In this document: positions 34,885 through 43,353 of the stretch, one piece after another | Position numbering within the stretch: the first letter of the stretch is position 1 | How the letters are laid out: each line of letters starts with the position of its first letter | NCBI RefSeq assembly: GCF_008087625.1 | Contig: NZ_CP042997.1 | Coordinates: 3,286,001-3,350,000, forward strand | DNA from: Aquisphaera giovannonii | Lineage (GTDB): Bacteria > Planctomycetota > Planctomycetia > Isosphaerales > Isosphaeraceae | Length of the DNA stretch: 64,000 nucleotides | Reading direction: 5' to 3' | Program-made: the position numbers and the translations under genes | Notes under the pieces: model-generated | What the model was told of the DNA's origin: nothing | The model's input: only the letters and a program-made list of their open reading frames with translations | The model's database searches: none

Positions 34885-35745
34885 ATGGAACCCGTGACGA
34901 AGCCCGACCCGGCGCCCGACGAGCTGGACTACTACGCACCGCCGCGGGGCGAATCCGGGCCGTCGGGCCCCGGCCGCGACGTCGAGGCCGACGTGGTCCC
35001 GTTCGACCTCGGGTGCATCGTCGCGGCGACGTGGTCCGTCTTCAAGAGGCGGCTCTGGCCGAGCGTCGGCATCGCGTGGACGGCATACATCCTGGTCCTC
35101 GCGTTCGGGCAGGTCCAGTCGCTGGTCACCGGGCGGCTGTCGCCCGCCGACAGGCCCACGTACTACTTCGTGTACTTCGCGTTCTTCTTCGGCGGATCCG
35201 TCTTCTCGACCTGGATCTCGCTGGGGCAGAACCTCGCTTTTCTCGCCATCGCGAGGGGCGAGGAGGCGCCCAACGATCGCCTGTTCCAGGGCTGGCCGTT
35301 CGTCCTCACCTCGCTCCTGGCGGGCCTTGTGCTGGTGGGCCTGATGGCGGGCGTCGCCCTCATCGTGCTCGCGCCGGCGGCCCTCCTCGCCGAGGTCGCC
35401 GGCCGGAGCATCCTGCCGGTCGTGCTGGGCGGCGTCGTGGCGATGGTGGCGATCGCCTACGTCGCGCTCCGGACGTGGCAGTTCGCCTACTTCATCGTCG
35501 ATCGGAACCTCGGCGTCATGGATTCGTTGCGGGCCTCGTGGTGGGCGACGGGCCGCGGGCCGGGGACGGTCCTCCTGCTGTACTTGACCGTCTTCGCGGC
35601 CAACCTCGCCGGCCTCCTCTGCTTCGTCGTGGGCCTGATCTTCTCCATCCCATTCACGACCCTGCTGCTGGCCGTCGGCTACCTGTCGCTGACGGGCCAG
35701 CCCCTGAGGCCCCTCGAGGCCGGGCCGGATTCGCCAGCCGAATGA
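34885..35745 (+). CDS. Multi-pass membrane protein downstream of DUF58
   Basis: A 286-residue membrane protein. A proline- and acid-rich cytoplasmic N-terminus (~50 residues) is followed by about six hydrophobic helices, for example VGIAWTAYILVLAFGQV, YYFVYFAFFFGGSVFSTWIS, VLTSLLAGLVLVGLMAGVAL and VLGGVVAMVAIAYVALRT. NLGVMDSLRASWWATGRGPG is the kind of loop seen in DUF975/UPF0259-like proteins, which resemble the first gene of this module at 27669. The ATG has GAGGAGAGG upstream. The stop touches a possible upstream start of the next gene. No function is known. Confidence 0.8.
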   Translation: MEPVTKPDPAPDELDYYAPPRGESGPSGPGRDVEADVVPFDLGCIVAATWSVFKRRLWPSVGIAWTAYILVLAFGQVQSLVTGRLSPADRPTYYFVYFAFFFGGSVFSTWISLGQNLAFLAIARGEEAPNDRLFQGWPFVLTSLLAGLVLVGLMAGVALIVLAPAALLAEVAGRSILPVVLGGVVAMVAIAYVALRTWQFAYFIVDRNLGVMDSLRASWWATGRGPGTVLLLYLTVFAANLAGLLCFVVGLIFSIPFTTLLLAVGYLSLTGQPLRPLEAGPDSPAE

Positions 35746-35771
35746 AGGACTTCACCGACGCGAGGAGGCCG

Positions 35772-36938
35772 ATGATGAGGATCTTGCTGTCCGCCGTTCC
35801 CGCGGCCCTGGTGATGCTCGCCTCGGGCGCGACCGGCTTCGCCCCGGCGGCCGAGGCACCCGCCAGCCCCGAGGTGACCGAGGCCATGAAGCCCTACCTC
35901 GACCGGCACAAGCTGGCGGGCGTCGTCGCCCTCGTCGCCGACCGGGGCGGCAAGGTCCTCTACAGGAACGTGCTGGGCTATGCGGACGTCGAGGAGAAGC
36001 GGCCGATGGACGAGCGCGACGTGTTCTGGGTCGCGTCCATGTCGAAGATGTTCGTCGGCGCCTCCGTCATGTTGCTCGTCGACGAGGGGAAACTTCGCCT
36101 CGATGATCCCGTGACGAAGTTCATACCCGAACTAGACGGGTGGATGGTGGTCGCGGAGAAGGACGAGTCCCACGTCCTGCTGAAGCGGCCGGCCCGTCCC
36201 GTCACGCTGCGGCACCTGTTGAGCCACACCAGCGGGCTGGCCGGCATGTCCGAGCTCCAGCGGGTCACCGGGGCCGACGGTACGTCGCTGAAGGCCCGCT
36301 CGCTGAGCTCCGTCACCGGGCCGCTCCAGTCGCAGCCCGGCGAGCGTTACGCCTACGGCAACCTCGGCATGAACGTCGCCGCCCGCGTCGTGGAGATCGT
36401 CGGCGGGATGCCGTACGAGCGATTCCTCCAGGAGCGCTTCTTCGACCCGCTCGGGATGACGGAGACGACCTTCTGGCCGACCGAGGCGCAGGTGGCCCGG
36501 CTGGCCGGGGCCTACGGGCCCAACCCGGCGGGGACGGGCTATCGTCGGGGGGACGTCGGGTTCCTCACAAGGCCGTTCAGCGACCGGAGCCGTCGCCACC
36601 CCGAGGCCGGCGGCGGGCTCTTCTCGACCGCGCACGACATCCTGCGATACGGTTTGATGCTGGCCAACGACGGCGAGCTGGACGGCCGGCGTTACCTCTC
36701 GCACGCGGCGATGGACGAGCTCCGCAAGGAACAGACGGGGACGACCCGCGCCCCATACAGCCTCGGCTATCACCTGCGGAACGGGATGTTCGGCCACGAC
36801 GGGGCCTACGGCACGGACCTTTCCGTCGATCCTCGCACGGGCATGGTGGCCGTCTTCATGGTCCAGTGCACCGGCGGCGATCAGTGGGCCGCCCGCGATG
36901 CGTTCCTGCGGGCGGCCAGGCGGGCCTTCCCGAGGTGA
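35772..36938 (+). CDS. Serine hydrolase, beta-lactamase class C/esterase family
   Basis: A 388-residue exported serine hydrolase. A signal peptide (RILLSAVPAALVMLASGA, ending near PAAEA) precedes the domain. The SxxK motif is VASMSKMFVG (S89, K92). The YxN motif is RYAYGNLGMN. LRHLLSHTSGL, a family mark, and the third motif region GMFGHDGAYGTDLSVDP (HxG) are present. It could be a penicillin-binding-protein-like or carboxylesterase enzyme; a true beta-lactamase role is not implied. I chose the ATG at 35772 because AGGAGG is just upstream; a start at 35742 would overlap the previous stop. Confidence 0.92.
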   Translation: MMRILLSAVPAALVMLASGATGFAPAAEAPASPEVTEAMKPYLDRHKLAGVVALVADRGGKVLYRNVLGYADVEEKRPMDERDVFWVASMSKMFVGASVMLLVDEGKLRLDDPVTKFIPELDGWMVVAEKDESHVLLKRPARPVTLRHLLSHTSGLAGMSELQRVTGADGTSLKARSLSSVTGPLQSQPGERYAYGNLGMNVAARVVEIVGGMPYERFLQERFFDPLGMTETTFWPTEAQVARLAGAYGPNPAGTGYRRGDVGFLTRPFSDRSRRHPEAGGGLFSTAHDILRYGLMLANDGELDGRRYLSHAAMDELRKEQTGTTRAPYSLGYHLRNGMFGHDGAYGTDLSVDPRTGMVAVFMVQCTGGDQWAARDAFLRAARRAFPR

Positions 36939-37074
36939 GTCCCCGCGACCGTCGCGCTCGCGTTCATGACCGCGGGTGCCTGGTCCGACTCAGGGCGACT
37001 CGTCCTGTCCTCGGCCTGGGGGCTTGACGAGGCTGCCGGCGTCGGCTTACACTTCCATCTCATAATTCGGCGCG

Positions 37075-37233
37075 CATCTTATCCAGAGTGGCTGAGGGAC
37101 GGGCCCTGTGACGCCACAGCAACCGGTTCACCCATGGTGAATGCTGGTGCTAACTCCTGCCCCGCGCGGCGAGGCCGAGATCGAGGTCGTTGAGACCCGA
37201 TCGGGCCGGTCGCGGCGAGGGATAGATAAGATG
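37075..37233 (+). promoter_or_regulatory. SAM-I (S-box) riboswitch aptamer
   Basis: The conserved S-box core is present: CATCTTATCCAGAGTGGCTG, then GAGGGACGGGCC, GCCACAGCAACC (37113-37124), a P3 hairpin (TTCACC/GGTGAA) and GGTGCTAACTCCTGC (37146-37160). P1 is formed by CATCTTATC (37075-37083) and GATAAGATG (37225-37233), a perfect 9-bp helix. P4 appears extended by ~50 bases compared with typical members. The aptamer binds S-adenosylmethionine and normally turns off methionine and cysteine genes. It lies 219 bases before the threonine-synthase-like gene. Confidence 0.93.
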
Positions 37234-37277
37234 GTCGGAGTGAACGCCCATGGGCCATCGCTCCCCCACCACATCTT
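37228..37277 (+). promoter_or_regulatory. Alternative hairpin (expression platform) of the SAM riboswitch
   Basis: AAGATG (37228-37233), the 3' strand of aptamer helix P1, can instead pair with CATCTT (37272-37277). GGT/ACC and GGAG (37237-37240)/CTCC (37261-37264) extend the pairing. The two folds exclude each other. If SAM fixes P1, the freed CTCCCC (37261-37266) is complementary to GGGGAG (37440-37445), the ribosome-binding site of the next gene, which would give a translational OFF switch. Confidence 0.55.
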
Positions 37278-37452
37278 GTCCATCCTGATTCCCCTCTGGG
37301 TGAGTCGCCCGAATCGGCCGCGACCCCGGCTTCGTGCTGGCCTCGCGACGGTTGATCTCGACGCCTCATTCACCCGGAACCTCGGACCCGAGCGGGCCGC
37401 CATCGCGGCCCGGCGGCGGTGCGATGGCTCCATCCCGACGGGGAGACTGCCG

Positions 37453-38739
37453 GTGTCCGCGGAACTCGTGACCGGTCTTCAGTGTCGCCTTTGCGGCAAG
37501 CGCTATCCCAAGGAAGCCCTGAATTTCTGCACCGAGGATTTCGGGCCGCTGGAGGTCACGTACGACTACGAGGCCGTCGCGCGGACCTTCACCCGCGAGG
37601 CCATCGCCGCCCGGCCCCGGACGATGTGGCGCTATCGGGAGCTGCTCCCCGTCGACGGCGAGCCCGCCGTCGGCAGGCAGGTCGGCGGCACCCCGCTCGT
37701 CAGGGCGGACCGCCTGGCCAGGGCCCTCGGCGTCCGCGAGCTCTACATCAAGAACGACGCCGTCAATCACCCGACGCTTTCGTTCAAGGACCGCGTCGTC
37801 GCCGTGGCGCTGTCGAAGGCCGTGGAGCTCGGCTTCCGCACCGTCGGCTGCGCCTCCACGGGCAACCTCGCCGGGAGCGTCGCCGCGAACGCCGCGTCGG
37901 CCGGCCTGGAGGCCTACGTCCTGATCCCCGACGGCCTCGAGCAGGGCAAGGTGCTGGGCGCGACCATCTACGGCGCGAAGGTCATCGCCGTGGAGGGGAA
38001 TTACGACCACGTCAACCGGCTCTGCTCGCAGATCGCCTTCCGCTACGGCTGGGGCTTCGTGAACGTCAACCTCCGGCCGTTCTACGCGGAGGGGTCCAAG
38101 TCCATGGGCTTCGAGATCGCGGAGGACCTCGGCTGGCGGGCCCCCGACCACGTCGTCGCCCCCATGGCCGGCGGCAGCCTGATCGGCAAGATCTACAAGG
38201 CCTTCTACGAGCTCGATCGGCTGAATCTCCTCGAGTCGCCCGTCTGGACGAAGATGTACGGCGCCCAGGCGACCGGCTGCAACCCGATCTCCGCGATGGT
38301 GAAGTCCGGCGCGAAGAAGGTGCGGCCGATCCGCCGCCCGGACACGATCGCCAAGAGCCTCGCCATCGGCGACCCGGCCGACGGCTACTTCGCCTCCAAG
38401 CTGATCCGCCAGACCGGCGGCTGGAGCGAGGACGTGGACGACGACGCGATCGTGGACGCCATGACCCTCCTCGCCGAGACCGAGGGCATCTGGGCCGAGA
38501 CCGCCGGCGGCGTCACCGTGGCCGTCGCCCGCAAGCTCATCGAGCAGGGCAAGATCGACCGCGACGGCTCCACCGTCCTCTGCATCACGGGCAACGGCCT
38601 GAAGACCCAGGAAGCCCTCCTCGACCGCCTCGCCAGGCCCGCGGTCATCGAGCCGACCATGGATGCCTTCGAGTCGCTGATCGCCGAGTCGTCGGCCCGC
38701 CACACCGAAGACGCCGGGGCGCTCGTCGGGGCGGTCTGA
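37453..38739 (+). CDS. Threonine synthase-like PLP enzyme under a SAM riboswitch
   Basis: A 428-residue fold-type II PLP enzyme of the threonine synthase family. An N-terminal zinc-ribbon-like piece (LQCRLCGKRYPKEALNFC) leads into the catalytic domain. The PLP lysine is in PTLSFKDRVVAVAL (K112), CASTGNLAGSVAANAA is the phosphate-side loop, and ATGCNPISAMVKSG and ETAGGVTVAVARKL follow. True threonine synthase makes threonine from O-phosphohomoserine. The SAM-I riboswitch and the following sulfur-carrier, E1 and desulfurase genes point instead to homocysteine (or cysteine) synthesis with a protein thiocarboxylate; this is inference. The start is GTG at 37453, with GGGGAG 7 bases upstream. Confidence 0.9.
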   Translation: MSAELVTGLQCRLCGKRYPKEALNFCTEDFGPLEVTYDYEAVARTFTREAIAARPRTMWRYRELLPVDGEPAVGRQVGGTPLVRADRLARALGVRELYIKNDAVNHPTLSFKDRVVAVALSKAVELGFRTVGCASTGNLAGSVAANAASAGLEAYVLIPDGLEQGKVLGATIYGAKVIAVEGNYDHVNRLCSQIAFRYGWGFVNVNLRPFYAEGSKSMGFEIAEDLGWRAPDHVVAPMAGGSLIGKIYKAFYELDRLNLLESPVWTKMYGAQATGCNPISAMVKSGAKKVRPIRRPDTIAKSLAIGDPADGYFASKLIRQTGGWSEDVDDDAIVDAMTLLAETEGIWAETAGGVTVAVARKLIEQGKIDRDGSTVLCITGNGLKTQEALLDRLARPAVIEPTMDAFESLIAESSARHTEDAGALVGAV

Positions 38740-38804
38740 TCGCCCCGAGACCCGCCCGCCGCGCCCCACACCCCCGATCCCACCCGTTCTCGAAAGGCCC
38801 AGCC

Positions 38805-39074
38805 ATGCCCCTCGTTCGCATCCCGACCCCGCTCCGCCCCCACGCCGGCGGCTCCGACCGCTGCGAGGCGTCCGGCACGACCGTCGGCGAGGTCCTCGCC
38901 GACCTGGGCTCGTCCCACCCGGCGCTGAAGGACCGGCTCTTCGATGGCGACGACCTGCGCCGGTTCGTCAACGTGTACGTCAACAACGAGGACATCCGCT
39001 ACCTGGACGACCTGGCCACCCCCGTGGCCGAGAAGGACGAGGTCAGCATCATCCCGGCCGTCGCGGGCGGCTGA
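38805..39074 (+). CDS. MoaD/ThiS-family sulfur-carrier protein
   Basis: An 89-residue ubiquitin-like protein. It ends in EVSIIPAVAGG; the C-terminal Gly-Gly is the site that is adenylated and turned into a thiocarboxylate. VRIPTPLRPHAGGSDRCEAS and VGEVLADLGSSHPALKDRLF are the usual MoaD-like strands and helix. FVNVYVNNEDIRYLDDLATP matches CysO/MoaD relatives. Because GG is already the true end, no JAMM peptidase is needed to expose it. The gene starts 65 bases after the PLP enzyme and 54 bases before its probable E1. Its neighbours make it a sulfur donor for amino-acid synthesis rather than molybdopterin synthesis. Confidence 0.93.
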   Translation: MPLVRIPTPLRPHAGGSDRCEASGTTVGEVLADLGSSHPALKDRLFDGDDLRRFVNVYVNNEDIRYLDDLATPVAEKDEVSIIPAVAGG

Positions 39075-39128
39075 CCCTCTCGCCCGTACCGCCCCCGCCG
39101 ACATACCACACCTTCGCCGGAGCCCCCG

Positions 39129-40175
39129 ATGTCCTCGCCGACCGCCGACCCGCTGGATCGTTACTCACGACAGGTCCGATTCCACGCCCTCGGCGAGGCC
39201 GGCCAGCGCGCCCTGATGGGGAGCCGGGTCACGCTCTGCGGCTGCGGCGCGCTCGGCACCGTGCTCGCCAATCACCTGGTCCGGGCCGGGGTCGGCCGGA
39301 TCCGGATCATCGACCGCGATTTCATCGAGACCCACAACCTCCAGAGGCAGATCCTCTTCGACGAGCAGGACGTGGCCGACAACCTGCCCAAGGCGGAGGC
39401 CGCCGCGCGGAAGCTGCGGGCCATCAACAGCTCGGTCGAGGTCGAGGCGGTCGTCACGGACCTGGACCACACCAACGTCATCCCGCTCGTCCAGGACGCC
39501 GACCTGATCCTCGACGGCACGGACAACTTCGAGACCCGCTACCTGATCAACGACGCGGCCGTGAAGCTGGGCAAACCGTGGATCTACGGCGGCGTGATCG
39601 GGAGCGAGGGCCAGACCATGACCATCATCCCGGGGCAGACCCCGTGCCTCCGCTGCGTCATCGAGACGGCGCCGCCGCCGGGCATGACCCCGACCTGCGA
39701 GACGGCCGGCGTGCTTGGCCCGGCGGTCGCGGTGATCGCCTCGTTCGAGTCGGTCGAGGCGATCAAGGTCCTCTCCGGCAAGCGGGACGCGATCAACCGC
39801 GACCTGATCATGGTGGACCTCTGGGACTGGACCTTCCGCCAGCTGAAGATCGCCAGCCTGCTCGGCAAGGTGGACTGCCCCTGCTGCAAGCACCGGAAGT
39901 TCGAGTGGCTCGAGGGCGAGCAGGGCTCGCACACCACGACGCTCTGCGGCCGGAACGCCGTCCAGGTCGCCAACCGCCGCTCGGAGCCGCTCGACTTCAC
40001 GGAGATGGCACGCCGCCTCCAGCCGCTGGGCGAGGCCCGCCACAACGCGTTCATGCTCCGCTTCGCCGCCGAAGGCTACGAGTTCACCGTCTTCCCCGAC
40101 GGCCGCGCGATCATCAAGGGGACCAACGACATCGCCAAGGCCCGCACGCTCTACGCCCAGTTCGTCGGGAGCTGA
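39129..40175 (+). CDS. E1-like adenylyltransferase/sulfurtransferase (ThiF/MoeB/HcyF type)
   Basis: A 348-residue E1-like enzyme that adenylates the C-terminal Gly of a ubiquitin-like sulfur carrier. The ATP-binding fold is VTLCGCGALGTVLANHLVRA. NLQRQILFDEQDV and ADLILDGTDNFETRYLIND are family signatures. The zinc cysteines are CLRC and CPCC. A cysteine in TPTCETAGVLGP (C190) is at the ThiF/MoeB active-site position. The C-terminal ~90 residues (FTVFPDGRAIIKGTNDIAKA) are the ThiF-type extension. No rhodanese domain is attached, so sulfur must come from elsewhere, probably the next gene. Confidence 0.93.
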   Translation: MSSPTADPLDRYSRQVRFHALGEAGQRALMGSRVTLCGCGALGTVLANHLVRAGVGRIRIIDRDFIETHNLQRQILFDEQDVADNLPKAEAAARKLRAINSSVEVEAVVTDLDHTNVIPLVQDADLILDGTDNFETRYLINDAAVKLGKPWIYGGVIGSEGQTMTIIPGQTPCLRCVIETAPPPGMTPTCETAGVLGPAVAVIASFESVEAIKVLSGKRDAINRDLIMVDLWDWTFRQLKIASLLGKVDCPCCKHRKFEWLEGEQGSHTTTLCGRNAVQVANRRSEPLDFTEMARRLQPLGEARHNAFMLRFAAEGYEFTVFPDGRAIIKGTNDIAKARTLYAQFVGS

Positions 40176-40233
40176 GCGGACGCTATCATTCAGGAAGACA
40201 CCGCCCGACGCCCGATCCCAGCCCGGTATCACG

Positions 40234-41388
40234 ATGATCTACCTCGACAACGCCGCCACCAGCTTCCCCAAGCCCGAGCCCGTCTATCAGGCCCTCGACC
40301 GTTTCGCCAGGACGAGCCTGGCGAACCCCGGACGCGCCGGGCACCGCATGGCCGTCGCCGCGGAGCGGATGCTCGACGAGGCCCGCCACCGGCTGAATCG
40401 GCTCTTCGAGGGCGAGGCGCCGGAGCGATGGATCCTCACCCTCAATTGCACCGACGGCCTCAACCTCGCCATCAAGGGGCTCGTCCGGCCCGGCGATCAC
40501 GTGATCACGACCGACCTGGAGCACAATTCCGTCAGCCGACCGCTGCGGGCGCTGGAGAAGGCGGGCGTCATCCGGCTGACTCGCGTCGCCTCCTCCGAGG
40601 GATACGTCCGCGCCGCGGACATCGCCGCCGCCCTCACGGACGCGACCACCCTGGTGGCCATGACCCACGCCTCGAACGTGCTGGGCACGGTCCAGCCGAT
40701 CGAGGAGGTCGCGTCCGCCGTCCGCGCCGCGGGGGCACTCTTCCTCGTGGACGCGGCCCAGTCGGCGGGCGTGGTCCCGATCAGCTTGAAGGAGCTGCCG
40801 ATCGACCTGATCGCCTTCCCGGGCCACAAGGCGCTCTACGGCCCGACCGGCACCGGGGCCCTCTACGCCGGCCCTCGCACCGACGGCAAGCTCCGCCCGT
40901 GGCGCGAGGGGGGGACCGGCGGCGATTCCTCGAGCGAGGTCCAGCCCGTCCTGCTGCCCTACTACCTCGAGGGCGGGACGCCCAATGTCCTGGGGGTCGC
41001 GGGCCTGGTCGCCGGCCTCACCTGGGTGGAGGAGAAAGGCCCGGACGGCCTGCGCGCCCACGAGGTTGAGCTGCTCCAGGAGGTCGTCGACTGGGTCGAA
41101 CGGGCCGAGGGCTGGGGGGTCGCGGGCCGCTGGGATCCCGCCCGTCACGTTGGGGCCCTCTCCCTGCGAGTCCCGGAGGGCCTCACGCCCCAGGACATCG
41201 GGTCGGTCCTCGACGTGAGCTTCGACATCGCCGTGCGCCCGGGCCTCCACTGCGCCCCGTACATCCACCGGGCCCTGGGCACGTTCCCCGACGGCACCCT
41301 TCGCCTGAGCCCCGGCCCCTTCTCCACCCGGCAGGACGTCCAGCACCTAATCGGTGCGCTGGGCGAGATCACCGCGAGCATCCTCTGA
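40234..41388 (+). CDS. Cysteine desulfurase (class V aminotransferase family)
   Basis: A 384-residue PLP enzyme. It starts MIYLDNAATSFPKPEPVYQA, the desulfurase signature. NCTDGLNLAIKGLV, ITTDLEHNSVSRPLRALE and DAAQSAGVVPISLKEL follow. The PLP lysine is in FPGHKALYGPTGTGALY (K199), and RPGLHCAPYIHRALGT holds the catalytic cysteine (C340). It removes sulfur from cysteine as a persulfide. Placed last in the SAM-regulated cluster, it is the likely sulfur source for the E1/carrier pair. The ATG is 58 bases after the E1 gene. It could alternatively serve Fe-S assembly, but no suf genes are nearby. Confidence 0.93.
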   Translation: MIYLDNAATSFPKPEPVYQALDRFARTSLANPGRAGHRMAVAAERMLDEARHRLNRLFEGEAPERWILTLNCTDGLNLAIKGLVRPGDHVITTDLEHNSVSRPLRALEKAGVIRLTRVASSEGYVRAADIAAALTDATTLVAMTHASNVLGTVQPIEEVASAVRAAGALFLVDAAQSAGVVPISLKELPIDLIAFPGHKALYGPTGTGALYAGPRTDGKLRPWREGGTGGDSSSEVQPVLLPYYLEGGTPNVLGVAGLVAGLTWVEEKGPDGLRAHEVELLQEVVDWVERAEGWGVAGRWDPARHVGALSLRVPEGLTPQDIGSVLDVSFDIAVRPGLHCAPYIHRALGTFPDGTLRLSPGPFSTRQDVQHLIGALGEITASIL

Positions 41389-41725
41389 CCTGTCCGGGAG
41401 TGCGCTTCTCGACCCGACGGCCATCGCCATGGCGACGCTCGATCACCGATGGGCTCGCGGCAGGTCCGGCGTCGCGTCGCTGATGCCGGGACGCGACGCC
41501 GGGTCGTCGCCGCGAAGCATGATGGCCCTTCAAATCTCGTCCTCTCGCCACGGAATGCCCCGGGCCGAACTGATGACGACGAACATGGCTTCCAGTTGCT
41601 AGACTGTGCGTCGATGCGGGCACGATCCCGCCCGATCGGCACGCTTGCGACGATCGAGTTGCTCCAGGACCAGCGTCGGCCTGACGGCGGATCTTCGAGG
41701 GGCCGCGGACCGCGGCCGGGGTGAC
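41389..41725. other. Intergenic region before the glycosyltransferase gene
   Basis: About 340 bases with no supportable gene. A TAGACT box in TTGCTAGACTGTG (near 41599-41604) could be a -10 element for the glycosyltransferase, but a -35 box is not clear. Confidence 0.4.
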
Positions 41726-42946
41726 ATGACTTTGCCTACCTGGCTCGTGGCGGCCCTGGCGCTGATCAACCTCATCGCCTTGCCGTACATCGCATTCCTC
41801 CTCGTGACGACGCTGGCCGCCATCCTCGGCCGGAGGCGTGGCGCCGATGCCGCGGCGCCGATCCAGCGTTTCCTCGTGATGATCCCGGCCCACGACGAGG
41901 AGGGCGGGATCGGCGACACGGTGCGCAGTTGCCTCGCGATGGACTACCCGCGGGAGCTCTTCGAGGTCCTGGTGATCGCGGACAATTGCACGGATCGCAC
42001 CGCGGAGGTCGCCCGTCGCGAGGGGGCCACGGTGGTCGAGCGGTTCGACGATGCGAAGAGGAGCAAGGGCTTCGCCATCGAGTACCTCATCGATCGCCTG
42101 AAGGGATCGGGGCGTTTCGACCTCCTCGATGCCCTCGTGCTGGTCGACGCGGATACGGTCGTCGAGCCCACGCTCCTTCGCAGCTTTGCGGACCTCGTCC
42201 GGTCCGGCGGCCGGTGGGGGCAGTGCTACTACACGGTGGCCAACCCGGACGCATCCTGGCGGACGCAGCTCATGACCTACGCCTTCGCCCTCTTCAACGG
42301 CGTGACGCCGCTGGGGCTCTCCCGGCTCGGGCAGAGCGTGGGCTTCCGCGGCAACGGGATGTGCCTGACGACCGAGGGGCTCCGCCGGGTCCCGTGGACC
42401 TCGTACGGCCTCGTGGAGGACATGGAGTTCTCCTGGAAGGTTCGCCTCGCCGGCGAGACGATCGCGATGCGCCCCGAGGTGGCGGTCCGCGGCATGATGC
42501 TCAGCGGCGGGGGCAAGGCCGCGGAGGACCAGCGGCAGCGCTGGGAATCCGGCCGGAGGGACATCAGGCGGAGGATGCCCGGCCAGATCCTCCGCTCGAA
42601 GCATCTCGGGTGGGCCGACAAGCTCGCGTGCCTCATCGAGGTCACCATGCCCACGATGACCGCCCTCCTGGCGGGCATGCTTGTCCTCTTCGTCGCCGAC
42701 GCGGCGACGCTGACGTCGCCCCTCCCCCCCGCGCTCGGTCCCTGCCTGTGGGCCATGTGCATCACGATCGCCCTCACGCTCTCGCTCTCGACCGTGGCGC
42801 CTTTCCTCTGCTTCGGGCTGCCCTGGTCGTACGCCAGGGCGCTCGCCTACCTCCCCGTCTATGCGGCCTGGAAGACCGTCCTGGCCCTCAAGCCGAAGCC
42901 GAAGCGGTGGGTGCGGACGGTCCGCGAACAGCCGGCCGGGCGATGA
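41726..42946 (+). CDS. Family 2 glycosyltransferase, membrane-bound
   Basis: A 406-residue membrane glycosyltransferase. An N-terminal helix (WLVAALALINLIALPYIAFL) precedes the GT2 domain: RFLVMIPAHDEEGGIGDTVR, LVIADNCTDRTAEVARREGA, ALVLVDADTVVEPTLLRSF (the DxD), FRGNGMCLTTEGLRRVPW and LVEDMEFSWKVRLAGE. RQRWESGRRD corresponds to the QxxRW motif of processive enzymes. Two to four C-terminal helices (TALLAGMLVLFVADAATL, CITIALTLSLSTVAPFLCF) follow. It probably builds an exopolysaccharide or glycolipid; the sugar is unknown. It stands alone. Confidence 0.9.
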   Translation: MTLPTWLVAALALINLIALPYIAFLLVTTLAAILGRRRGADAAAPIQRFLVMIPAHDEEGGIGDTVRSCLAMDYPRELFEVLVIADNCTDRTAEVARREGATVVERFDDAKRSKGFAIEYLIDRLKGSGRFDLLDALVLVDADTVVEPTLLRSFADLVRSGGRWGQCYYTVANPDASWRTQLMTYAFALFNGVTPLGLSRLGQSVGFRGNGMCLTTEGLRRVPWTSYGLVEDMEFSWKVRLAGETIAMRPEVAVRGMMLSGGGKAAEDQRQRWESGRRDIRRRMPGQILRSKHLGWADKLACLIEVTMPTMTALLAGMLVLFVADAATLTSPLPPALGPCLWAMCITIALTLSLSTVAPFLCFGLPWSYARALAYLPVYAAWKTVLALKPKPKRWVRTVREQPAGR

Positions 42947-43353
42947 CCCCGCCACAGCCGCATCCGAGCCCGTCCCGTCCGGCGACAGATGTTCATCAGA
43001 ACGATCGAGACTCGCGCGCGAGAAAAACGGGAATGCCCGCTCCCGAGCGGGCCGCCCTATCCCCTTCATAGCCAACGCCTTCTTCCGACCAAGGGGGACG
43101 CCCCCGCGGCGGCGGGCGGCCCCAAACCCTTGCGAAGCGGGCGAAAATAGGGTGTGATCGGTCCATGCGACTCGGCGGCCGGATGACCGAGCGGGTCATT
43201 TCGACATCATCGATGCGATGCGCAATGCACGTCGAGCCGAGACGGTAGACGTGCTGAGTTTCATCAAGCTTGCTGCGTCGGGCGGTGTCGAGGTAAGCGG
43301 CAGTTAGGTCGCGAGCAGCCCGAAGAATGGCAGAGTGAACCAGGAGTCCAGTC
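42947..43353. other. Intergenic region between glycosyltransferase and gap
   Basis: About 400 bases without a gene. It holds one hairpin (listed separately) and must hold the gap promoter; no convincing -35/-10 pair was found. Confidence 0.4.
43035..43052 (+). terminator. Hairpin after the glycosyltransferase gene
   Basis: GCCCGCT (43035-43041) and AGCGGGC (43046-43052) form a 7-bp stem with a 4-base loop 89 bases after the stop. No T-run follows. Confidence 0.4.
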
